Assembly: GCF_003024515.2 (NCBI RefSeq)
Contig: NZ_PYIX02000008.1
Location: 52,181-116,180, forward strand
Origin: Acinetobacter sichuanensis
GTDB lineage: Bacteria > Pseudomonadota > Gammaproteobacteria > Pseudomonadales > Moraxellaceae
DNA length: 64,000 nt
Direction: 5' to 3'
Numbering within the stretch: the stretch's first letter is position 1; each line of letters opens with the position of its first letter. Under the pieces are notes generated by a model. The model was not told where the DNA came from, ran no database searches, and was given only the letters and a program-made list of their open reading frames with translations. Positions 1-9,454 of this stretch are shown here, one piece after another. The position numbers and the translations under genes are program-made.

Positions 1-486
1 AAACGTTGGATTCGACGTTATTTGGCTGCATTTAAGCCTGCGATTGGTTTATGTTTGGGTGGGCAGCTCATTGCAAATGCGTTAGGTGCAAATGTGTATC
101 GAAATACAATGCAAGAATTAGGATGGACGACTGTTTATAAAAGTGCAGCAATACCTGAATTTTGCTTTCAATTGCCTTTAGTGATGCAAGTGATGCAATG
201 GCATAGTGAAACTTTTGATATTCCCAAAGGTGCTATTCGTTTGGCTGAAAATAATGTTTGTGCGAATCAAGTGTATCAAATTGGGAAAAATGTCATTGGT
301 TTTCAGTTTCACCCAGAAATCACGCCCCAGAGCTTAGAAATTTTTATTGAACATGAAGAAGATCAGCAAGTTTTTCAAGGGCAATATGTACAGGCTTTGG
401 ACTATTTGAAAACCTCCCAAAAAAATGATTTTGAGCAGGGTCGACAACTTTTAAATCATGCAATTGATTATGTATTACAAACTTAA
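1..486 (+). CDS. Class I glutamine amidotransferase domain protein, 5' end missing
   Basis: The reading frame is open from the first base, so the gene begins outside the window. The visible part has the nucleophile elbow GLCLGGQ, with Cys following GL, and a FQFHPEI motif carrying the catalytic His and Glu of the class I amidotransferase triad. Such domains release ammonia from glutamine for an acceptor domain or act as stand-alone GMP-synthase-like hydrolases (YfeJ/GuaA-like group). No synthetase domain follows before the stop at 486, so this is probably a stand-alone protein. The substrate cannot be told. The codon at 22 is TTG inside the frame and is unlikely to be the real start because conserved sequence runs upstream of it. 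Confidence 0.8.
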   Translation, partial: KRWIRRYLAAFKPAIGLCLGGQLIANALGANVYRNTMQELGWTTVYKSAAIPEFCFQLPLVMQVMQWHSETFDIPKGAIRLAENNVCANQVYQIGKNVIGFQFHPEITPQSLEIFIEHEEDQQVFQGQYVQALDYLKTSQKNDFEQGRQLLNHAIDYVLQT

Positions 487-503
487 TCGTTGAATAAAAA
501 GCA

Positions 504-525
504 AACACATTGATTCATATGTGTT
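504..525 (+). terminator. Possible weak terminator hairpin after the amidotransferase gene
   Basis: AACACAT (504-510) pairs with ATGTGTT (519-525) around an 8-nt loop, 18 bases after the stop. Only an AT-rich stretch follows rather than a clean T-run, so termination would be weak. Confidence 0.3.
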
Positions 526-557
526 ATTTAAAAAATAAGGAAAAATGCTAAATATAT

Positions 558-586
558 TTGCTTAAGCGTTAAACAATCGTTATAAT
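558..586 (+). promoter_or_regulatory. Promoter of the S10 operon
   Basis: TTGCTT (558-563) and a perfect TATAAT (581-586) are separated by exactly 17 bp, and a GC-rich GGGCGACC stretch follows directly. The G/C-rich discriminator fits a stringently controlled ribosomal promoter. It lies 173 bp upstream of rpsJ, leaving a long untranslated leader. Confidence 0.75.
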
Positions 587-591
587 GGGCG

Positions 592-679
592 ACCCTTCGA
601 TACGAAGGGTTGGATAGCGAAGAAAGTTATCCAGATCGTTACAGTCGTGGCATCGATCACGACCTTAGTGATTTTCACT
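592..679 (+). promoter_or_regulatory. Multi-hairpin untranslated leader of the S10 operon
   Basis: Four consecutive hairpins can be drawn in the transcript: ACCCTTCG/CGAAGGGT (592-599 with 603-610), TGGATA/TATCCA (611-616 with 628-633), GTCGTG/CACGAC (644-649 with 658-663) and AGTGA/TCACT (667-671 with 675-679). In E. coli the S10 leader binds L4 for autogenous control of transcription and translation. Whether this leader does the same is inference; it is not an obvious copy of the enteric structure. Confidence 0.5.
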
Positions 680-758
680 GCTCTTGACACTTGCCTTTTT
701 AGTGGGGTGAGATGCGTCAGGAGTGATTCTTTATATATTTGGCTTGGAGTTAACTGGT

Positions 759-1070
759 ATGTCTAACCAGAGAATTCGTATCCGTCTTAAGTCTTTTGAT
801 CATCGTTTAATTGATCAATCTTCTCAAGAGATCGTAGAAACCGCAAAACGTACTGGCGCACAAGTGTGTGGTCCAATTCCGATGCCTACTCGCATCGAAC
901 GTTTCAACGTTTTAACATCACCACACGTTAATAAAGATGCGCGTGACCAATATGAAATCCGCACATACAAACGTTTGATCGACATCGTTCAACCTACAGA
1001 CAAAACTGTAGATGCATTGATGAAGTTGGATCTTGCAGCTGGTGTTGATGTTCAGATCGCATTGGGTTAA
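759..1070 (+). CDS. rpsJ: 30S ribosomal protein S10
   Basis: 103 residues, the usual length of S10 (NusE), which sits in the 30S head and also joins NusB in antitermination complexes. The sequence is typical throughout ([14 protein letters not shown] at the N terminus, then the conserved GPIPMPTR loop). The ATG at 759 is chosen because it has TTGGAG 9 nt upstream and gives the family N terminus; an upstream in-frame ATT at 723 would add an unsupported extension. It is the first gene of the S10 operon, about 170 nt after the promoter. Confidence 0.97.
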   Translation: MSNQRIRIRLKSFDHRLIDQSSQEIVETAKRTGAQVCGPIPMPTRIERFNVLTSPHVNKDARDQYEIRTYKRLIDIVQPTDKTVDALMKLDLAAGVDVQIALG

Positions 1071-1079
1071 GACTTTCGG

Positions 1080-1115
1080 TTAATTAACGCTCTAAGTTAA
1101 TTAAGCCGCTTTTTT
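1080..1115 (+). promoter_or_regulatory. Perfect 9-bp inverted repeat plus T-run between rpsJ and rplC
   Basis: TTAATTAAC (1080-1088) and GTTAATTAA (1096-1104) are perfect inverted copies with a 7-nt loop, followed after 5 nt by six Ts (1110-1115). It resembles a weak attenuator placed inside the operon. The stem is almost entirely A/T, so it may instead be an RNA-processing site or be neutral. Confidence 0.35.
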
Positions 1116-1129
1116 AGAGGTTTATGCAC

Positions 1130-1768
1130 ATGGCTATTGGTTTAGTCGGTCGCAAGTGCGGTATGACACGTATCTTTACAGATGCTGGTGTTTCTGTACC
1201 TGTAACAGTGATTGAGGTTGATCCTAACCGTATCACTCAAATCAAAACGCTTGAAACTGATGGTTATCAAGCGATTCAAATCACTACTGGTGAACGTCGC
1301 GAATCTCGCGTAACTAACGCTCAGAAAGGTCACTTTGCTAAAGCGGGTGTTGCTGTTGGTCGTCTAGTTCAAGAATTCCGTGCTACAGAAGCTGATCTTG
1401 AAGGTCGTGAAGTTGGCGGTACACTAACTGTTGATATGTTCACAGTTGGTCAAATCGTTGATGTAACTGGTACGTCTAAAGGTAAAGGTTTCCAAGGTGG
1501 TGTTAAGCGTTGGAACTTCCGTACTCAAGATGCTACTCACGGTAACTCTGTATCTCACCGTGTTTTAGGTTCTACTGGTCAAAACCAGACTCCTGGTCGC
1601 GTATTCAAAGGCAAAAAAATGGCTGGCCATTTAGGTGCTGAACGCGTAACTACTCAGGGTCTTGAAATTGTTGCTATCGACACAGAACGTTCAGTTCTTG
1701 TTGTTAAAGGCGCGATTCCTGGTGCGACTGGTGGTGACGTAACTGTTCGTCCTACGATCAAGGCCTGA
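1130..1768 (+). CDS. rplC: 50S ribosomal protein L3
   Basis: 212 residues. L3 binds near the 3' end of 23S rRNA and helps start assembly of the large subunit. The family signature [20 protein letters not shown] is present and includes the glutamine that PrmB methylates in E. coli. The start at 1130 is preferred over the in-frame ATG at 1124 because AGAGG (1116-1120) is 9 nt from 1130 but only 3 nt from 1124, and [11 protein letters not shown] is the usual N terminus. Confidence 0.97.
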   Translation: MAIGLVGRKCGMTRIFTDAGVSVPVTVIEVDPNRITQIKTLETDGYQAIQITTGERRESRVTNAQKGHFAKAGVAVGRLVQEFRATEADLEGREVGGTLTVDMFTVGQIVDVTGTSKGKGFQGGVKRWNFRTQDATHGNSVSHRVLGSTGQNQTPGRVFKGKKMAGHLGAERVTTQGLEIVAIDTERSVLVVKGAIPGATGGDVTVRPTIKA

Positions 1769-1779
1769 GGGGAAATAAC

Positions 1780-2382
1780 GTGAATTTAAAAACTGTTTCC
1801 GGCTCTGCTGTTGAATTGTCTGAAGTTGCGTTTGGTCGTGACTTTAATGAAGCACTTGTACACCAAGTTGTTACAGCTTATTTAGCTGGTGGTCGTCAAG
1901 GTTCAAAAGCACAAAAATCACGTGCAGACGTTTCTGGCGGTGGTAAAAAACCATTCCGTCAAAAAGGTACTGGCCGCGCTCGTGCTGGTTCTATTCGTAG
2001 CCCAATCTGGGTTGGTGGTGGTAAAACTTTTGCCGCTCGTCCACAAGATTGGTCACAAAAAGTGAACCGTAAAATGTACCGCGGTGCAATGCAATGTATC
2101 TTAGCTGAGCTTGTTCGCCAAGATCGTCTTGTATTAGTTGAAGAGTTTGCTGTTGAAGCGCCTAAAACTAAAGAATTGCTTGCAAAACTTAACGACTTGA
2201 ACGCTACTCGCGCATTAATCGTTACTGAAGCTGTAGATGAAAATCTATATTTAGCTGCACGTAACCTTCCACACGTTGATGTGGTTGATGCTGCTGGGAT
2301 CGATCCTGTTGGCTTGATCGCGTTCGATAAAGTTGTAATGTCTGTTGCTGCTGCTAAGAAAATTGAGGTAGAACTCGGATGA
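1780..2382 (+). CDS. rplD: 50S ribosomal protein L4
   Basis: 200 residues, close to the 201 of E. coli L4. It carries the conserved extended loop ([19 protein letters not shown]) that lines the exit tunnel. The start is GTG, served by GAGGGGAA (1767-1774). Its stop overlaps the rplW start (ATGA), which suggests translational coupling. In enterics L4 represses its own operon through the leader; the long leader here makes similar control possible but unproven. Confidence 0.97.
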   Translation: MNLKTVSGSAVELSEVAFGRDFNEALVHQVVTAYLAGGRQGSKAQKSRADVSGGGKKPFRQKGTGRARAGSIRSPIWVGGGKTFAARPQDWSQKVNRKMYRGAMQCILAELVRQDRLVLVEEFAVEAPKTKELLAKLNDLNATRALIVTEAVDENLYLAARNLPHVDVVDAAGIDPVGLIAFDKVVMSVAAAKKIEVELG

Positions 2383-2699
2383 ACAACGAACGTATCTATC
2401 AAGTCCTCCAAGGACCTGTATTCTCAGAAAAAGCACAAGTTTTAGGTGAGGCTGCTGGTGTTCAAGTATTTAAAGTTGCACTTGATGCAAACAAACTTGA
2501 AATCAAAAAAGCAGTTGAACAATTGTTTGGTGTAGAAGTTGTTAAAGTTAACACGACTATCACTAAAGGTAAGACTAAGCGCTTTGGTCGTACATTAGGA
2601 CGTCGTTCTGATGTTAAAAAAGCATACGTCACCCTGAAAGCTGGCCAAGATGTTGAAATGGCTGACTTGGGCGATACCGCTGAAAACGCAGCGGAGTAA
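2379..2699 (+). CDS. rplW: 50S ribosomal protein L23
   Basis: 106 residues, slightly longer than the 100 of E. coli because of an acidic Ala/Glu-rich tail after residue 95. L23 lies at the exit tunnel and docks trigger factor and SRP. The conserved FSEKA segment and the basic [15 protein letters not shown] segment are present. The start overlaps the rplD stop by 4 nt. Confidence 0.97.
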   Translation: MNNERIYQVLQGPVFSEKAQVLGEAAGVQVFKVALDANKLEIKKAVEQLFGVEVVKVNTTITKGKTKRFGRTLGRRSDVKKAYVTLKAGQDVEMADLGDTAENAAE

Positions 2700-2710
2700 G
2701 GACGAGAATT

Positions 2711-3535
2711 ATGCCTATTCAAAAATGTAAGCCAACGTCTCCAGGACGTCGCTTTGTAGAGAAAGTGGTTCATAGCCATCTTCACAAAGGCGCGCCTTAT
2801 GCACCGTTGGTAGAAGCTAAAAAACGTACTGGTGGTCGTAATAACAACGGTCACATTACAACTCGTCACGTTGGTGGCGGTCATAAGCAGCACTATCGTC
2901 TTGTTGACTTTAAACGTAACAAAGATGGTATTCCTGCAACTGTAGAGCGTATTGAATACGATCCTAACCGTACTTCTCATATTGCACTTGTGCTTTATGC
3001 TGACGGTGAGCGTCGTTATATCATTGCACCTAAAGGTCTTCGCGCTGGTGATAAAGTTCAGTCTGGTAACGATGCTCCAATTCGTACAGGTAACTGCTTG
3101 CCACTTCGCAACATGCCAATTGGTTCTACATTACATAACATCGAGCTTAAAATCGGTAAAGGCGCGCAATTAGTGCGTTCTGCTGGTACTTCTGCTCAAT
3201 TGTTAGGTCGTGACGGTTCTTACGCTATCATTCGTCTACGTTCAGGCGAAATGCGTAAAGTACACGTTGAATGTCGCGCTGTGTTAGGTGAAGTATCTAA
3301 CTCAGAAAGCAACCTTCGTTCACTTGGTAAAGCAGGTGCATCACGCTGGCGTGGCGTTCGTCCTACCGTTCGTGGTATGGCGATGAACCCAGTAGACCAT
3401 CCACATGGTGGTGGTGAAGGGCGTAACAAAGGTATTCAACCTGTAAGCCCATGGGGTCAAAAAGCTAAAGGGTACAAGACTCGTACCAATAAGCGTACGA
3501 CTAAGATGATCATTCGCGACCGTCGCGTTAAGTAA
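2711..3535 (+). CDS. rplB: 50S ribosomal protein L2
   Basis: 274 residues. L2 is needed for subunit joining and peptidyl-transferase activity. The hallmark [14 protein letters not shown] block near the C terminus contains the histidine implicated in that role (His229 in E. coli). It starts 11 nt after rplW and is spelled in strongly biased codons like its neighbours. Confidence 0.98.
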   Translation: MPIQKCKPTSPGRRFVEKVVHSHLHKGAPYAPLVEAKKRTGGRNNNGHITTRHVGGGHKQHYRLVDFKRNKDGIPATVERIEYDPNRTSHIALVLYADGERRYIIAPKGLRAGDKVQSGNDAPIRTGNCLPLRNMPIGSTLHNIELKIGKGAQLVRSAGTSAQLLGRDGSYAIIRLRSGEMRKVHVECRAVLGEVSNSESNLRSLGKAGASRWRGVRPTVRGMAMNPVDHPHGGGEGRNKGIQPVSPWGQKAKGYKTRTNKRTTKMIIRDRRVK

Positions 3536-3554
3536 CAAGTAAAGGAATCTGACA

Positions 3555-3830
3555 ATGCCTCGTTCTCTGAAAAAAGGCCCATTCGTCGATGCGCACTTGT
3601 TCGCTAAGGTTGAAGCGGCTATCGCGGCTAATAACCGTAAGCCGATCAAAACTTGGTCGCGTCGTTCGATGATCCTCCCAGATTTTGTTGGTTTAACAAT
3701 TTCTGTCCATAATGGTCGTAACCATGTTCCAGTGATTGTATCTGAACACATGGTTGGTCATAAATTAGGTGAATTCGCGCCAACTCGTACCTATCGTGGT
3801 CACGGTGTTGACAAGAAGTCTAAACGTTAA
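3555..3830 (+). CDS. rpsS: 30S ribosomal protein S19
   Basis: 91 residues, the usual length. S19 works with S13 in the 30S head near the A-site finger. The N terminus [11 protein letters not shown] and the C-terminal [12 protein letters not shown] motif are typical. AAAGGAATCTGACA precedes the ATG, giving a good ribosome binding site. Confidence 0.97.
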   Translation: MPRSLKKGPFVDAHLFAKVEAAIAANNRKPIKTWSRRSMILPDFVGLTISVHNGRNHVPVIVSEHMVGHKLGEFAPTRTYRGHGVDKKSKR

Positions 3831-3836
3831 GGTGCT

Positions 3837-4169
3837 ATGATGGAAGTTACTGCTAAATTACGCGGTGCCGCTATCTCGGCACAAAAAACTCGTTTGGTTG
3901 CAGATTTAATCCGTGGCAAATCAGTTGCTCACGCGCTTAATATCTTAAACTTCAGCAACAAAAAAGCTGCAGTTTTAGTTAAAAAAGCATTGGAATCTGC
4001 GATTGCAAACGCTGAACACAATAACAGTTTAGATGTAGACGACCTTAAAGTTACTACGATTTACGTTGACGAAGGCATGAGCCTTAAACGTATTATGCCA
4101 CGTGCTAAAGGCCGTGCAGATCGTATTACTAAGCGTACTTGTCACATTACCGTTAAGGTAGGGGTTTGA
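3837..4169 (+). CDS. rplV: 50S ribosomal protein L22
   Basis: 110 residues if translation starts at 3837, or 109 from the adjacent ATG at 3840. AAGG (3829-3832) is 4 nt from the first and 7 nt from the second, so the second may dominate; the protein differs by one Met. L22 contacts all 23S domains, and its long beta hairpin lines the exit tunnel ([18 protein letters not shown] here). It starts 6 nt after rpsS and ends 1 nt before rpsC. Confidence 0.96.
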   Translation: MMEVTAKLRGAAISAQKTRLVADLIRGKSVAHALNILNFSNKKAAVLVKKALESAIANAEHNNSLDVDDLKVTTIYVDEGMSLKRIMPRAKGRADRITKRTCHITVKVGV

Positions 4170-4170
4170 T

Positions 4171-4923
4171 ATGGGTCAGAAGGTTCATCCAATCGGTATC
4201 CGCCTTGGTGTTGTAAAACGTCATAACGCCAACTGGTATGCGAGTCCGAAACAATACGCTGAATACTTGCTTAAAGATCTTCAAGTTCGTGAGTTTTTAA
4301 CTAAAAAACTTAAAAGTGCGATGATCAGCAATATTCTTATCGAACGTCCTACTGGCGCTGCTAAAGTAACTATTAGCACTGCTCGTCCTGGTATCGTTAT
4401 CGGTAAAAAAGGCGAAGACATTGAAAAATTACAGCGTGAACTTACCACTATCATGGGTGTTCCAGCGCAAGTAAGCATCAACGAAATCGATCGCCCAGAC
4501 TTAGACGCGCGTCTTGTTGCTGAAGCAATTGCTTCTCAATTGGAAAAACGTGTAATGTTCCGTCGTGCTATGAAGCGTGCGGTTCAAAACTCTATGCGTG
4601 CTGGTGCTAAAGGTATTAAAGTTGAAGTATCTGGTCGTTTAGGCGGTGCTGAAATTGCACGTACAGAATGGTATCGTGAAGGTCGTGTGCCTTTACATAC
4701 ACTTCGTGCAGACATCGACTACTCTACTATGCGTGCTGAAACTACTTACGGTACGATTGGTGTTAAAGTTTGGATTTTCCGTGGCGAGATCTTAGGTGGC
4801 ATGAAACAAGTCATGAACCCTGCTCCTGCTGAAGAGCGTCCAGCTAAACGCGGTCGCGGTCGTGGTGAAGGTCAAGAGCGTCGTGGTCGTCGCAATGATC
4901 GTTCTGCTGAAAAAGGAGAATAA
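4171..4923 (+). CDS. rpsC: 30S ribosomal protein S3
   Basis: 250 residues, longer than the 233 of E. coli because of an Arg/Gly-rich tail (about residues 220-250). S3 forms part of the mRNA entry pore. The KH domain with its GxxG loop ([13 protein letters not shown], about residues 75-87) is clear, followed by the S3 C-terminal domain ([21 protein letters not shown]). The basic tail is probably disordered. Confidence 0.97.
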   Translation: MGQKVHPIGIRLGVVKRHNANWYASPKQYAEYLLKDLQVREFLTKKLKSAMISNILIERPTGAAKVTISTARPGIVIGKKGEDIEKLQRELTTIMGVPAQVSINEIDRPDLDARLVAEAIASQLEKRVMFRRAMKRAVQNSMRAGAKGIKVEVSGRLGGAEIARTEWYREGRVPLHTLRADIDYSTMRAETTYGTIGVKVWIFRGEILGGMKQVMNPAPAEERPAKRGRGRGEGQERRGRRNDRSAEKGE

Positions 4924-4926
4924 TCC

Positions 4927-5340
4927 ATGTTGCAACCTAAACGTACTAAATTCCGTAAGGTGCAAAAAGGCCGTAACACTGGTCTAGCGCACCGTGGTAG
5001 CACAGTATCTTTCGGTACAATCGCACTTAAATCTGTTGAGCGTGGTCAAATGACAGCTCGTCAAATCGAAGCTGCGCGTCGTACAATTAGCCGTCGTGTT
5101 AAACGTGGTGGTAAGATCTTTATCCGTGTTTTCCCAGACAAACCAATTACTGAAAAACCATTAGAAGTTCGTATGGGTAAAGGTAAAGGTTCTGTGGAAT
5201 ACTGGGTTTGCCAAATCAAACCAGGTAAGATCTTGTACGAAATGGATGGTGTGAGTGAAGAATTGGCTCGCGAAGCGTTTACGCTAGCAGCTGCTAAACT
5301 TCCTTTCAAAACCACTATCGTTACTAAGACGGTGATGTAA
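4927..5340 (+). CDS. rplP: 50S ribosomal protein L16
   Basis: 137 residues, one more than E. coli. L16 helps place the A-site tRNA and is needed late in 50S assembly. It carries [11 protein letters not shown] at the N terminus and the [13 protein letters not shown] motif. Its stop TAA shares a base with the rpmC ATG (TAATG), indicating coupling. Confidence 0.97.
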   Translation: MLQPKRTKFRKVQKGRNTGLAHRGSTVSFGTIALKSVERGQMTARQIEAARRTISRRVKRGGKIFIRVFPDKPITEKPLEVRMGKGKGSVEYWVCQIKPGKILYEMDGVSEELAREAFTLAAAKLPFKTTIVTKTVM

Positions 5341-5537
5341 TGAAAACTAAAGATCTACGTGAAAAGTCGGTAGAAGAGTTGACAGCTTTGCTTGATGAGC
5401 AACAGCTTAACCAATTCCGTCTTCGTATGGCAAAAGCAACTGGTCAATTGGGTAAGTCGCATGAAGTTGCGTTAACTCGTAAGACTATTGCTCGTATTAA
5501 GACCCTCCTTACCGAAAAACAGGGGAACGGACAATGA
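5340..5537 (+). CDS. rpmC: 50S ribosomal protein L29
   Basis: 65 residues, a small two-helix protein near the exit tunnel beside L23. It has the typical [13 protein letters not shown] start and the [11 protein letters not shown] helix. It overlaps rplP by 1 nt and rpsQ by 4 nt. Confidence 0.96.
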   Translation: MKTKDLREKSVEELTALLDEQQLNQFRLRMAKATGQLGKSHEVALTRKTIARIKTLLTEKQGNGQ

Positions 5538-5791
5538 GTGAGCAAACAGTTCGCACGTTAACTGGCAAAGTCGTAAGTGACAAAATGGATAAATCTATTG
5601 TTGTTCTTATCGAACGCCGCGTTCAACACCCGTTGTATGGCAAATTAATCCGCCGTTCAACAAAATTACACGCTCATGATGAGAACAACACAGCTAAAAC
5701 TGGTGATGTTGTGACCATTAAAGAAAGCCGCCCAATTTCTAAAACTAAGTCTTGGACTTTAGTTGAAGTGGTTGAAGCTGCTGCTGAGTAA
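5534..5791 (+). CDS. rpsQ: 30S ribosomal protein S17
   Basis: 85 residues. S17 is a primary 16S rRNA binder with an OB fold. The [16 protein letters not shown] beginning and the [25 protein letters not shown] segment match the family. It ends the S10-type block; a 92-nt gap with a large hairpin follows before rplN. Confidence 0.97.
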   Translation: MSEQTVRTLTGKVVSDKMDKSIVVLIERRVQHPLYGKLIRRSTKLHAHDENNTAKTGDVVTIKESRPISKTKSWTLVEVVEAAAE

Positions 5792-5806
5792 TTAGACGTT
5801 CTTGTT

Positions 5807-5864
5807 GCATCATCGGTGAATTTCGAGTACTCTTTGAGCCTTTCGAAATTTCGACCGGTGATGC
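5807..5864 (+). promoter_or_regulatory. Long RNA hairpin between rpsQ and rplN
   Basis: The arm 5807-5826 pairs with 5843-5864 over about 20 positions: GCATCA, a U-G wobble, CGGT, then (C)GAA(A)TTTCGA with a small bulge, around a 16-nt loop. It has no T-run, so it is not a standard terminator. It sits where E. coli has the S10/spc operon boundary and its own spc promoter. It may be an RNA-processing site or a protein-binding control element. Confidence 0.55.
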
Positions 5865-5883
5865 TCGGTTTTGGAGTAGGGCA

Positions 5884-6252
5884 ATGATTCAGACCGAAAG
5901 TATGCTAGAAGTAGCAGACAACAGTGGTGCTCGCCGCGTACAATGTATTAAAGTACTAGGTGGTTCACATCGTCGTTATGCTTCTGTAGGCGACATTATT
6001 AAAGTTACTGTTAAAGAAGCAATTCCACGTGGCCGTGTTAAAAAAGGTGACGTGATGAATGCAGTTGTAGTTCGTACTAAGTTTGGTATTCGTCGTCCAG
6101 ACGGTTCTGTGATCCGTTTCGATGATAATGCTGCAGTTATTTTGAACAACAACAAGGCTCCGATTGCCACTCGTATTTTCGGACCAGTGACTCGTGAACT
6201 TCGTACTGAACAGTTCATGAAAATCATTTCATTGGCTCCTGAAGTTCTATAA
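5884..6252 (+). CDS. rplN: 50S ribosomal protein L14
   Basis: 122 residues, the usual length. L14 forms bridge B8 to 16S rRNA and contacts L19. It begins with the typical [19 protein letters not shown] and keeps the [16 protein letters not shown] motif. GGAGTAGGGCA gives a good ribosome binding site. First gene of the spc-type block. Confidence 0.97.
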   Translation: MIQTESMLEVADNSGARRVQCIKVLGGSHRRYASVGDIIKVTVKEAIPRGRVKKGDVMNAVVVRTKFGIRRPDGSVIRFDDNAAVILNNNKAPIATRIFGPVTRELRTEQFMKIISLAPEVL

Positions 6253-6263
6253 TAGAGGCAATC

Positions 6264-6581
6264 ATGGCTAAGATTAGAAAAGGCGATCAAGTTATTGTGA
6301 TCGCAGGTAAAGAAAAAGGCAAACAGGGTACTGTTTTGTCTGTTTCGAATGACCGCGTTATGGTTGAAGGCCTTAACTTGGTTAAGAAGCATCAAAAGCC
6401 GAACCGTGCAACAGGTGCTGAAGGCGCTGTAGTTACACAAGAAGCTTCGCTTCATATTTCAAACGTGGCAATTTTTAATGCTACAACCCAAAAGGCTGAC
6501 CGTGTTGGTTACCAAGTGACTGAAGGCGTGAAAACTCGCGTTTACAAGTCAAATGGTGAATCAGTGGCGGTAGCGAAGTAA
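6264..6581 (+). CDS. rplX: 50S ribosomal protein L24
   Basis: 105 residues. L24 is an assembly initiator at the exit tunnel. The KOW motif is at the N terminus ([19 protein letters not shown]), followed by the [13 protein letters not shown] segment. It starts 11 nt after rplN. Confidence 0.97.
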   Translation: MAKIRKGDQVIVIAGKEKGKQGTVLSVSNDRVMVEGLNLVKKHQKPNRATGAEGAVVTQEASLHISNVAIFNATTQKADRVGYQVTEGVKTRVYKSNGESVAVAK

Positions 6582-6596
6582 TAGGTTGAATAGGCT

Positions 6597-7133
6597 ATGG
6601 CCAGACTTAAAACACGTTATAACGACGAAATCAAAGCTAAGTTGAAAGAAGAACTTGGCTTGGCAAACGTGATGGAGATTCCTCGCATCACTAAAATCAC
6701 CATCAACATGGGTGTTGGTGATGCTGCTGCTGATAAGAAATTATTAGATGGCGCTTTATCTGATATGCAAGCTATTGCTGGTCAAAAACCAGTTTTAACT
6801 TTAGCTCGCAAATCAATCGCTGGTTTTAAAATCCGTGATGGTTGGCCGATTGGTTGTAAAGTAACTTTACGCGGCGAACAAATGTACGAATTCTTAGACC
6901 GTTTGATCTCTATCGCGATCCCTCGTATTCGTGACTTCCGCGGTTTTTCTGCGAAATCATTTGATGGTCGTGGTAACTACTCTATGGGTCTCAAGGAACA
7001 AATCATGTTCCCTGAAATCGATTTTGATAAAATCGATCGTATTCGTGGTATGGATATTACCATTACTACGACTGCCCGTACTGATGACGAAGGCCGTGCG
7101 CTTATGCGTGGTTTCGGCTTCCCGTTCAAATAA
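6597..7133 (+). CDS. rplE: 50S ribosomal protein L5
   Basis: 178 residues, as in E. coli (179). L5 binds 5S rRNA and makes the central-protuberance bridge to S13. The [18 protein letters not shown] and [19 protein letters not shown] motifs are intact. Confidence 0.97.
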   Translation: MARLKTRYNDEIKAKLKEELGLANVMEIPRITKITINMGVGDAAADKKLLDGALSDMQAIAGQKPVLTLARKSIAGFKIRDGWPIGCKVTLRGEQMYEFLDRLISIAIPRIRDFRGFSAKSFDGRGNYSMGLKEQIMFPEIDFDKIDRIRGMDITITTTARTDDEGRALMRGFGFPFK

Positions 7134-7142
7134 GAGGTCGAT

Positions 7143-7448
7143 ATGGCTAAGAAAGGTATGATTAATCGCGAATTGAAACGCGAAGCGACAGTTGCTAAAT
7201 ACGCTGCAAAACGTGCTGAATTAAAAGCAACGATTGCAAACGTAAATGCTTCTGATGAAGAACGTTTCGATGCGATGATGAAGTTACAAGCATTACCACG
7301 TAATGCATCTCCAGTACGTCTACGTAACCGTTGTGGTTTGACTGGTCGTCCTCATGGTTACTTCCGTAAGTTCGGTTTAAGCCGTAACAAATTACGTGAT
7401 ACAGTAATGCAAGGTGATGTGCCGGGCGTTGTTAAGGCAAGCTGGTAA
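7143..7448 (+). CDS. rpsN: 30S ribosomal protein S14, zinc-independent form
   Basis: 101 residues, matching the long zinc-free S14 class; only one cysteine occurs in the [17 protein letters not shown] region instead of the CxxC pairs of the short form. S14 lies in the 30S head next to S3 and S10. It starts 9 nt after rplE. Confidence 0.97.
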   Translation: MAKKGMINRELKREATVAKYAAKRAELKATIANVNASDEERFDAMMKLQALPRNASPVRLRNRCGLTGRPHGYFRKFGLSRNKLRDTVMQGDVPGVVKASW

Positions 7449-7460
7449 GGAGCGACTATA

Positions 7461-7856
7461 ATGAGTATGCAAGATACCGTTGCCGACATGTTAACACGTG
7501 TTCGTAACGCACAAATGGCAAAGAAACAAACCGTTTCTATGCCAAATTCTAAGTTGAAAGTTGCGATTGCTAACGTACTTCAACAAGAAGGTTATATTTC
7601 AAATGTAGAAGTTGCTGATAATGAAGGCAAAGCTACTTTGACTATTACTTTAAAATATTTCGAAGGCAAACCAGTTATTGATACTGTGAAGCGTGTAAGC
7701 CGTCCAGGTCTACGCCAATATCGCGGTAAAGATGCACTTCCTAGCGTTAAGCAAGGTTTAGGTATTGCAATTGTTTCTACAAGCAAAGGCATCATGACTG
7801 ATCGCGCTGCACGTGCTGCGGGCGTTGGTGGTGAAGTTATTGCTTTTGTTTCTTAA
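7461..7856 (+). CDS. rpsH: 30S ribosomal protein S8
   Basis: 131 residues. S8 is a primary binder of the 16S central domain and in E. coli represses the spc operon by binding near rplE. The C-terminal [20 protein letters not shown] signature is present. No S8-site mimic was identified by eye near rplE here. Confidence 0.97.
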   Translation: MSMQDTVADMLTRVRNAQMAKKQTVSMPNSKLKVAIANVLQQEGYISNVEVADNEGKATLTITLKYFEGKPVIDTVKRVSRPGLRQYRGKDALPSVKQGLGIAIVSTSKGIMTDRAARAAGVGGEVIAFVS

Positions 7857-7869
7857 TAGGTGATTCCTC

Positions 7870-8403
7870 ATGTCTCGTGTGGCTAAAGCCCCAGTAACTG
7901 TACCTAATGGTGTAACAGTTACTCAGAACGGCCGGCAGGTCGAAGTGAAAGGCAGCAAAGGTACGTTGTCTTTCAACCTGCATGCGCTGGTCGAGCTAAA
8001 ACAGGAAGAAGGTCAACTTCAAATTGCTCCTAAAGCTGAGTCGAAAGACGCTTGGATGCAAGCTGGTACTGCTCGCGCTGTTCTTAACAACCTTGTAAAA
8101 GGTGTTAGCGAAGGTTTCGAACGCAAGTTACAACTGATTGGTGTTGGTTATAAAGCTGCGGTTAAAGGTAACGTTGTTAACCTTAACCTTGGTTTCTCAC
8201 ACCCAATCGACTACAACCTTCCAGAAGGTGTAACTGCTGAAACTCCAACTGCAACTGAAATTATTCTTAAATCTGCTGATAAAGCAGCTTTAGGTCAAGT
8301 GGCTGCAGATATCCGTGGTTACCGTCCGCCAGAGCCGTATAAAGGTAAAGGTGTTCGTTATTCTGACGAAGTTGTTCTTCGTAAAGAAGCTAAGAAGAAA
8401 TAA
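7870..8403 (+). CDS. rplF: 50S ribosomal protein L6
   Basis: 177 residues. L6 binds near the sarcin-ricin loop. Two repeated L6 domains are visible, with the [15 protein letters not shown] link and the C-terminal [15 protein letters not shown] signature. It starts 13 nt after rpsH. Confidence 0.97.
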   Translation: MSRVAKAPVTVPNGVTVTQNGRQVEVKGSKGTLSFNLHALVELKQEEGQLQIAPKAESKDAWMQAGTARAVLNNLVKGVSEGFERKLQLIGVGYKAAVKGNVVNLNLGFSHPIDYNLPEGVTAETPTATEIILKSADKAALGQVAADIRGYRPPEPYKGKGVRYSDEVVLRKEAKKK

Positions 8404-8417
8404 GGCGCGAGGTTCTT

Positions 8418-8768
8418 ATGAACGAAAAGAAACAATCCCGTTTGCGTCGTGCGAAAAGCACACGCTTGCACATCCGTGCATTGGGTGCGACTCGTTTGTG
8501 TGTAAACCGCACGCCGCGTCACATCTATGCGCAAGTTATTTCAGCAGATGGTGGCAAAGTATTAGCACAAGCTTCTACTTTGGATGCATCTTTACGTAGT
8601 GGTTCTACAGGTAATGTAGATTCAGCTACTAAAGTAGGTGCTTTAATCGCAGAGCGCGCGAAAGCTGCTGGTGTTACTAAAGTAGCATTTGACCGTTCTG
8701 GTTTTAAATATCATGGTCGTATCAAAGCCTTGGCTGATGCTGCTCGTGAAAACGGCTTGGAGTTCTAA
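8418..8768 (+). CDS. rplR: 50S ribosomal protein L18
   Basis: 116 residues. L18 carries 5S rRNA into the central protuberance. It has a basic N terminus ([19 protein letters not shown]) and the C-terminal [20 protein letters not shown] motif. It ends 2 nt before rpsE. Confidence 0.97.
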   Translation: MNEKKQSRLRRAKSTRLHIRALGATRLCVNRTPRHIYAQVISADGGKVLAQASTLDASLRSGSTGNVDSATKVGALIAERAKAAGVTKVAFDRSGFKYHGRIKALADAARENGLEF

Positions 8769-8770
8769 TC

Positions 8771-9268
8771 ATGGCTAAAGTTGAACAAAACGAAGGTCTT
8801 GTTGAAAAGCTGGTTGCCGTTGATCGTGTAGCCAAAGTTGTTAAGGGCGGTCGTATCTTCTCTTTCACAGCATTAACTGTGGTTGGTGATGGTAATGGTC
8901 GTGTAGGTTTTGGTCGTGGTAAAGCACGTGAAGTTCCTGCTGCTATTTCTAAAGCACTAGAAGCTGCACGTCGTAACATGATCACTGTTGATCTTGTTGA
9001 TGGTACTTTACAACATACAGTTAATGCACGTCATGGCGCTAGCCGTGTATTCATGCAACCTGCATCAGAAGGTACTGGCGTAATCGCTGGTGGTTCAATG
9101 CGTGCGGTTCTTGAAGCTGCTGGTGTACGTAACGTATTGACTAAATGTTATGGTTCTACTAATGCTGCTAACGTTGTAAACGCAACTTTTAATGGTTTGC
9201 GTGATATGACTTCTCCAGAGAAAGTTGCTGCGAAACGTGGTCTTTCAGTAGAACAAATTTTAGGGTAA
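8771..9268 (+). CDS. rpsE: 30S ribosomal protein S5
   Basis: 165 residues, as in E. coli (167). S5 shapes the decoding centre and mRNA entry. The dsRNA-binding-like N-terminal domain contains [19 protein letters not shown] and [11 protein letters not shown]. The ribosomal-ambiguity loop region is intact. Confidence 0.97.
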   Translation: MAKVEQNEGLVEKLVAVDRVAKVVKGGRIFSFTALTVVGDGNGRVGFGRGKAREVPAAISKALEAARRNMITVDLVDGTLQHTVNARHGASRVFMQPASEGTGVIAGGSMRAVLEAAGVRNVLTKCYGSTNAANVVNATFNGLRDMTSPEKVAAKRGLSVEQILG

Positions 9269-9274
9269 TCAATC

Positions 9275-9451
9275 ATGAAAACGATTAAAGTTACCCAGAC
9301 TAAATCTTCTTCGCATCGTTTGAAAAATCACAAACTTTGCCTACAAGGTTTAGGTCTGCGTCGTATTGGTCATACAGTAGAAGTGGTAGATACTCCTTCT
9401 AACCGTGGTATGATCAACAAAGTCTACTATATGGTTAGTGTAGAGGAATAA
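9275..9451 (+). CDS. rpmD: 50S ribosomal protein L30
   Basis: 58 residues, a short gene between rpsE and rplO in its normal place. The translation begins [17 protein letters not shown] and includes the [20 protein letters not shown] motif typical of bacterial L30. It starts 6 nt after rpsE and ends 3 nt before rplO. Confidence 0.95.
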   Translation: MKTIKVTQTKSSSHRLKNHKLCLQGLGLRRIGHTVEVVDTPSNRGMINKVYYMVSVEE

Positions 9452-9454
9452 GCC

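Noticed and set aside
684..712. TTGACA at 684-689 as a second promoter before rpsJ
   Set aside because: No acceptable -10 box lies 16-19 bp downstream (best GTGAGA/TGAGAT), so the upstream TTGCTT/TATAAT promoter is preferred.
1142..3751. Long minus-strand frames across the ribosomal genes
   Set aside because: They are mirrors of strongly biased codons in rplC-rpsS, lack ribosome binding sites and have no recognisable protein features.
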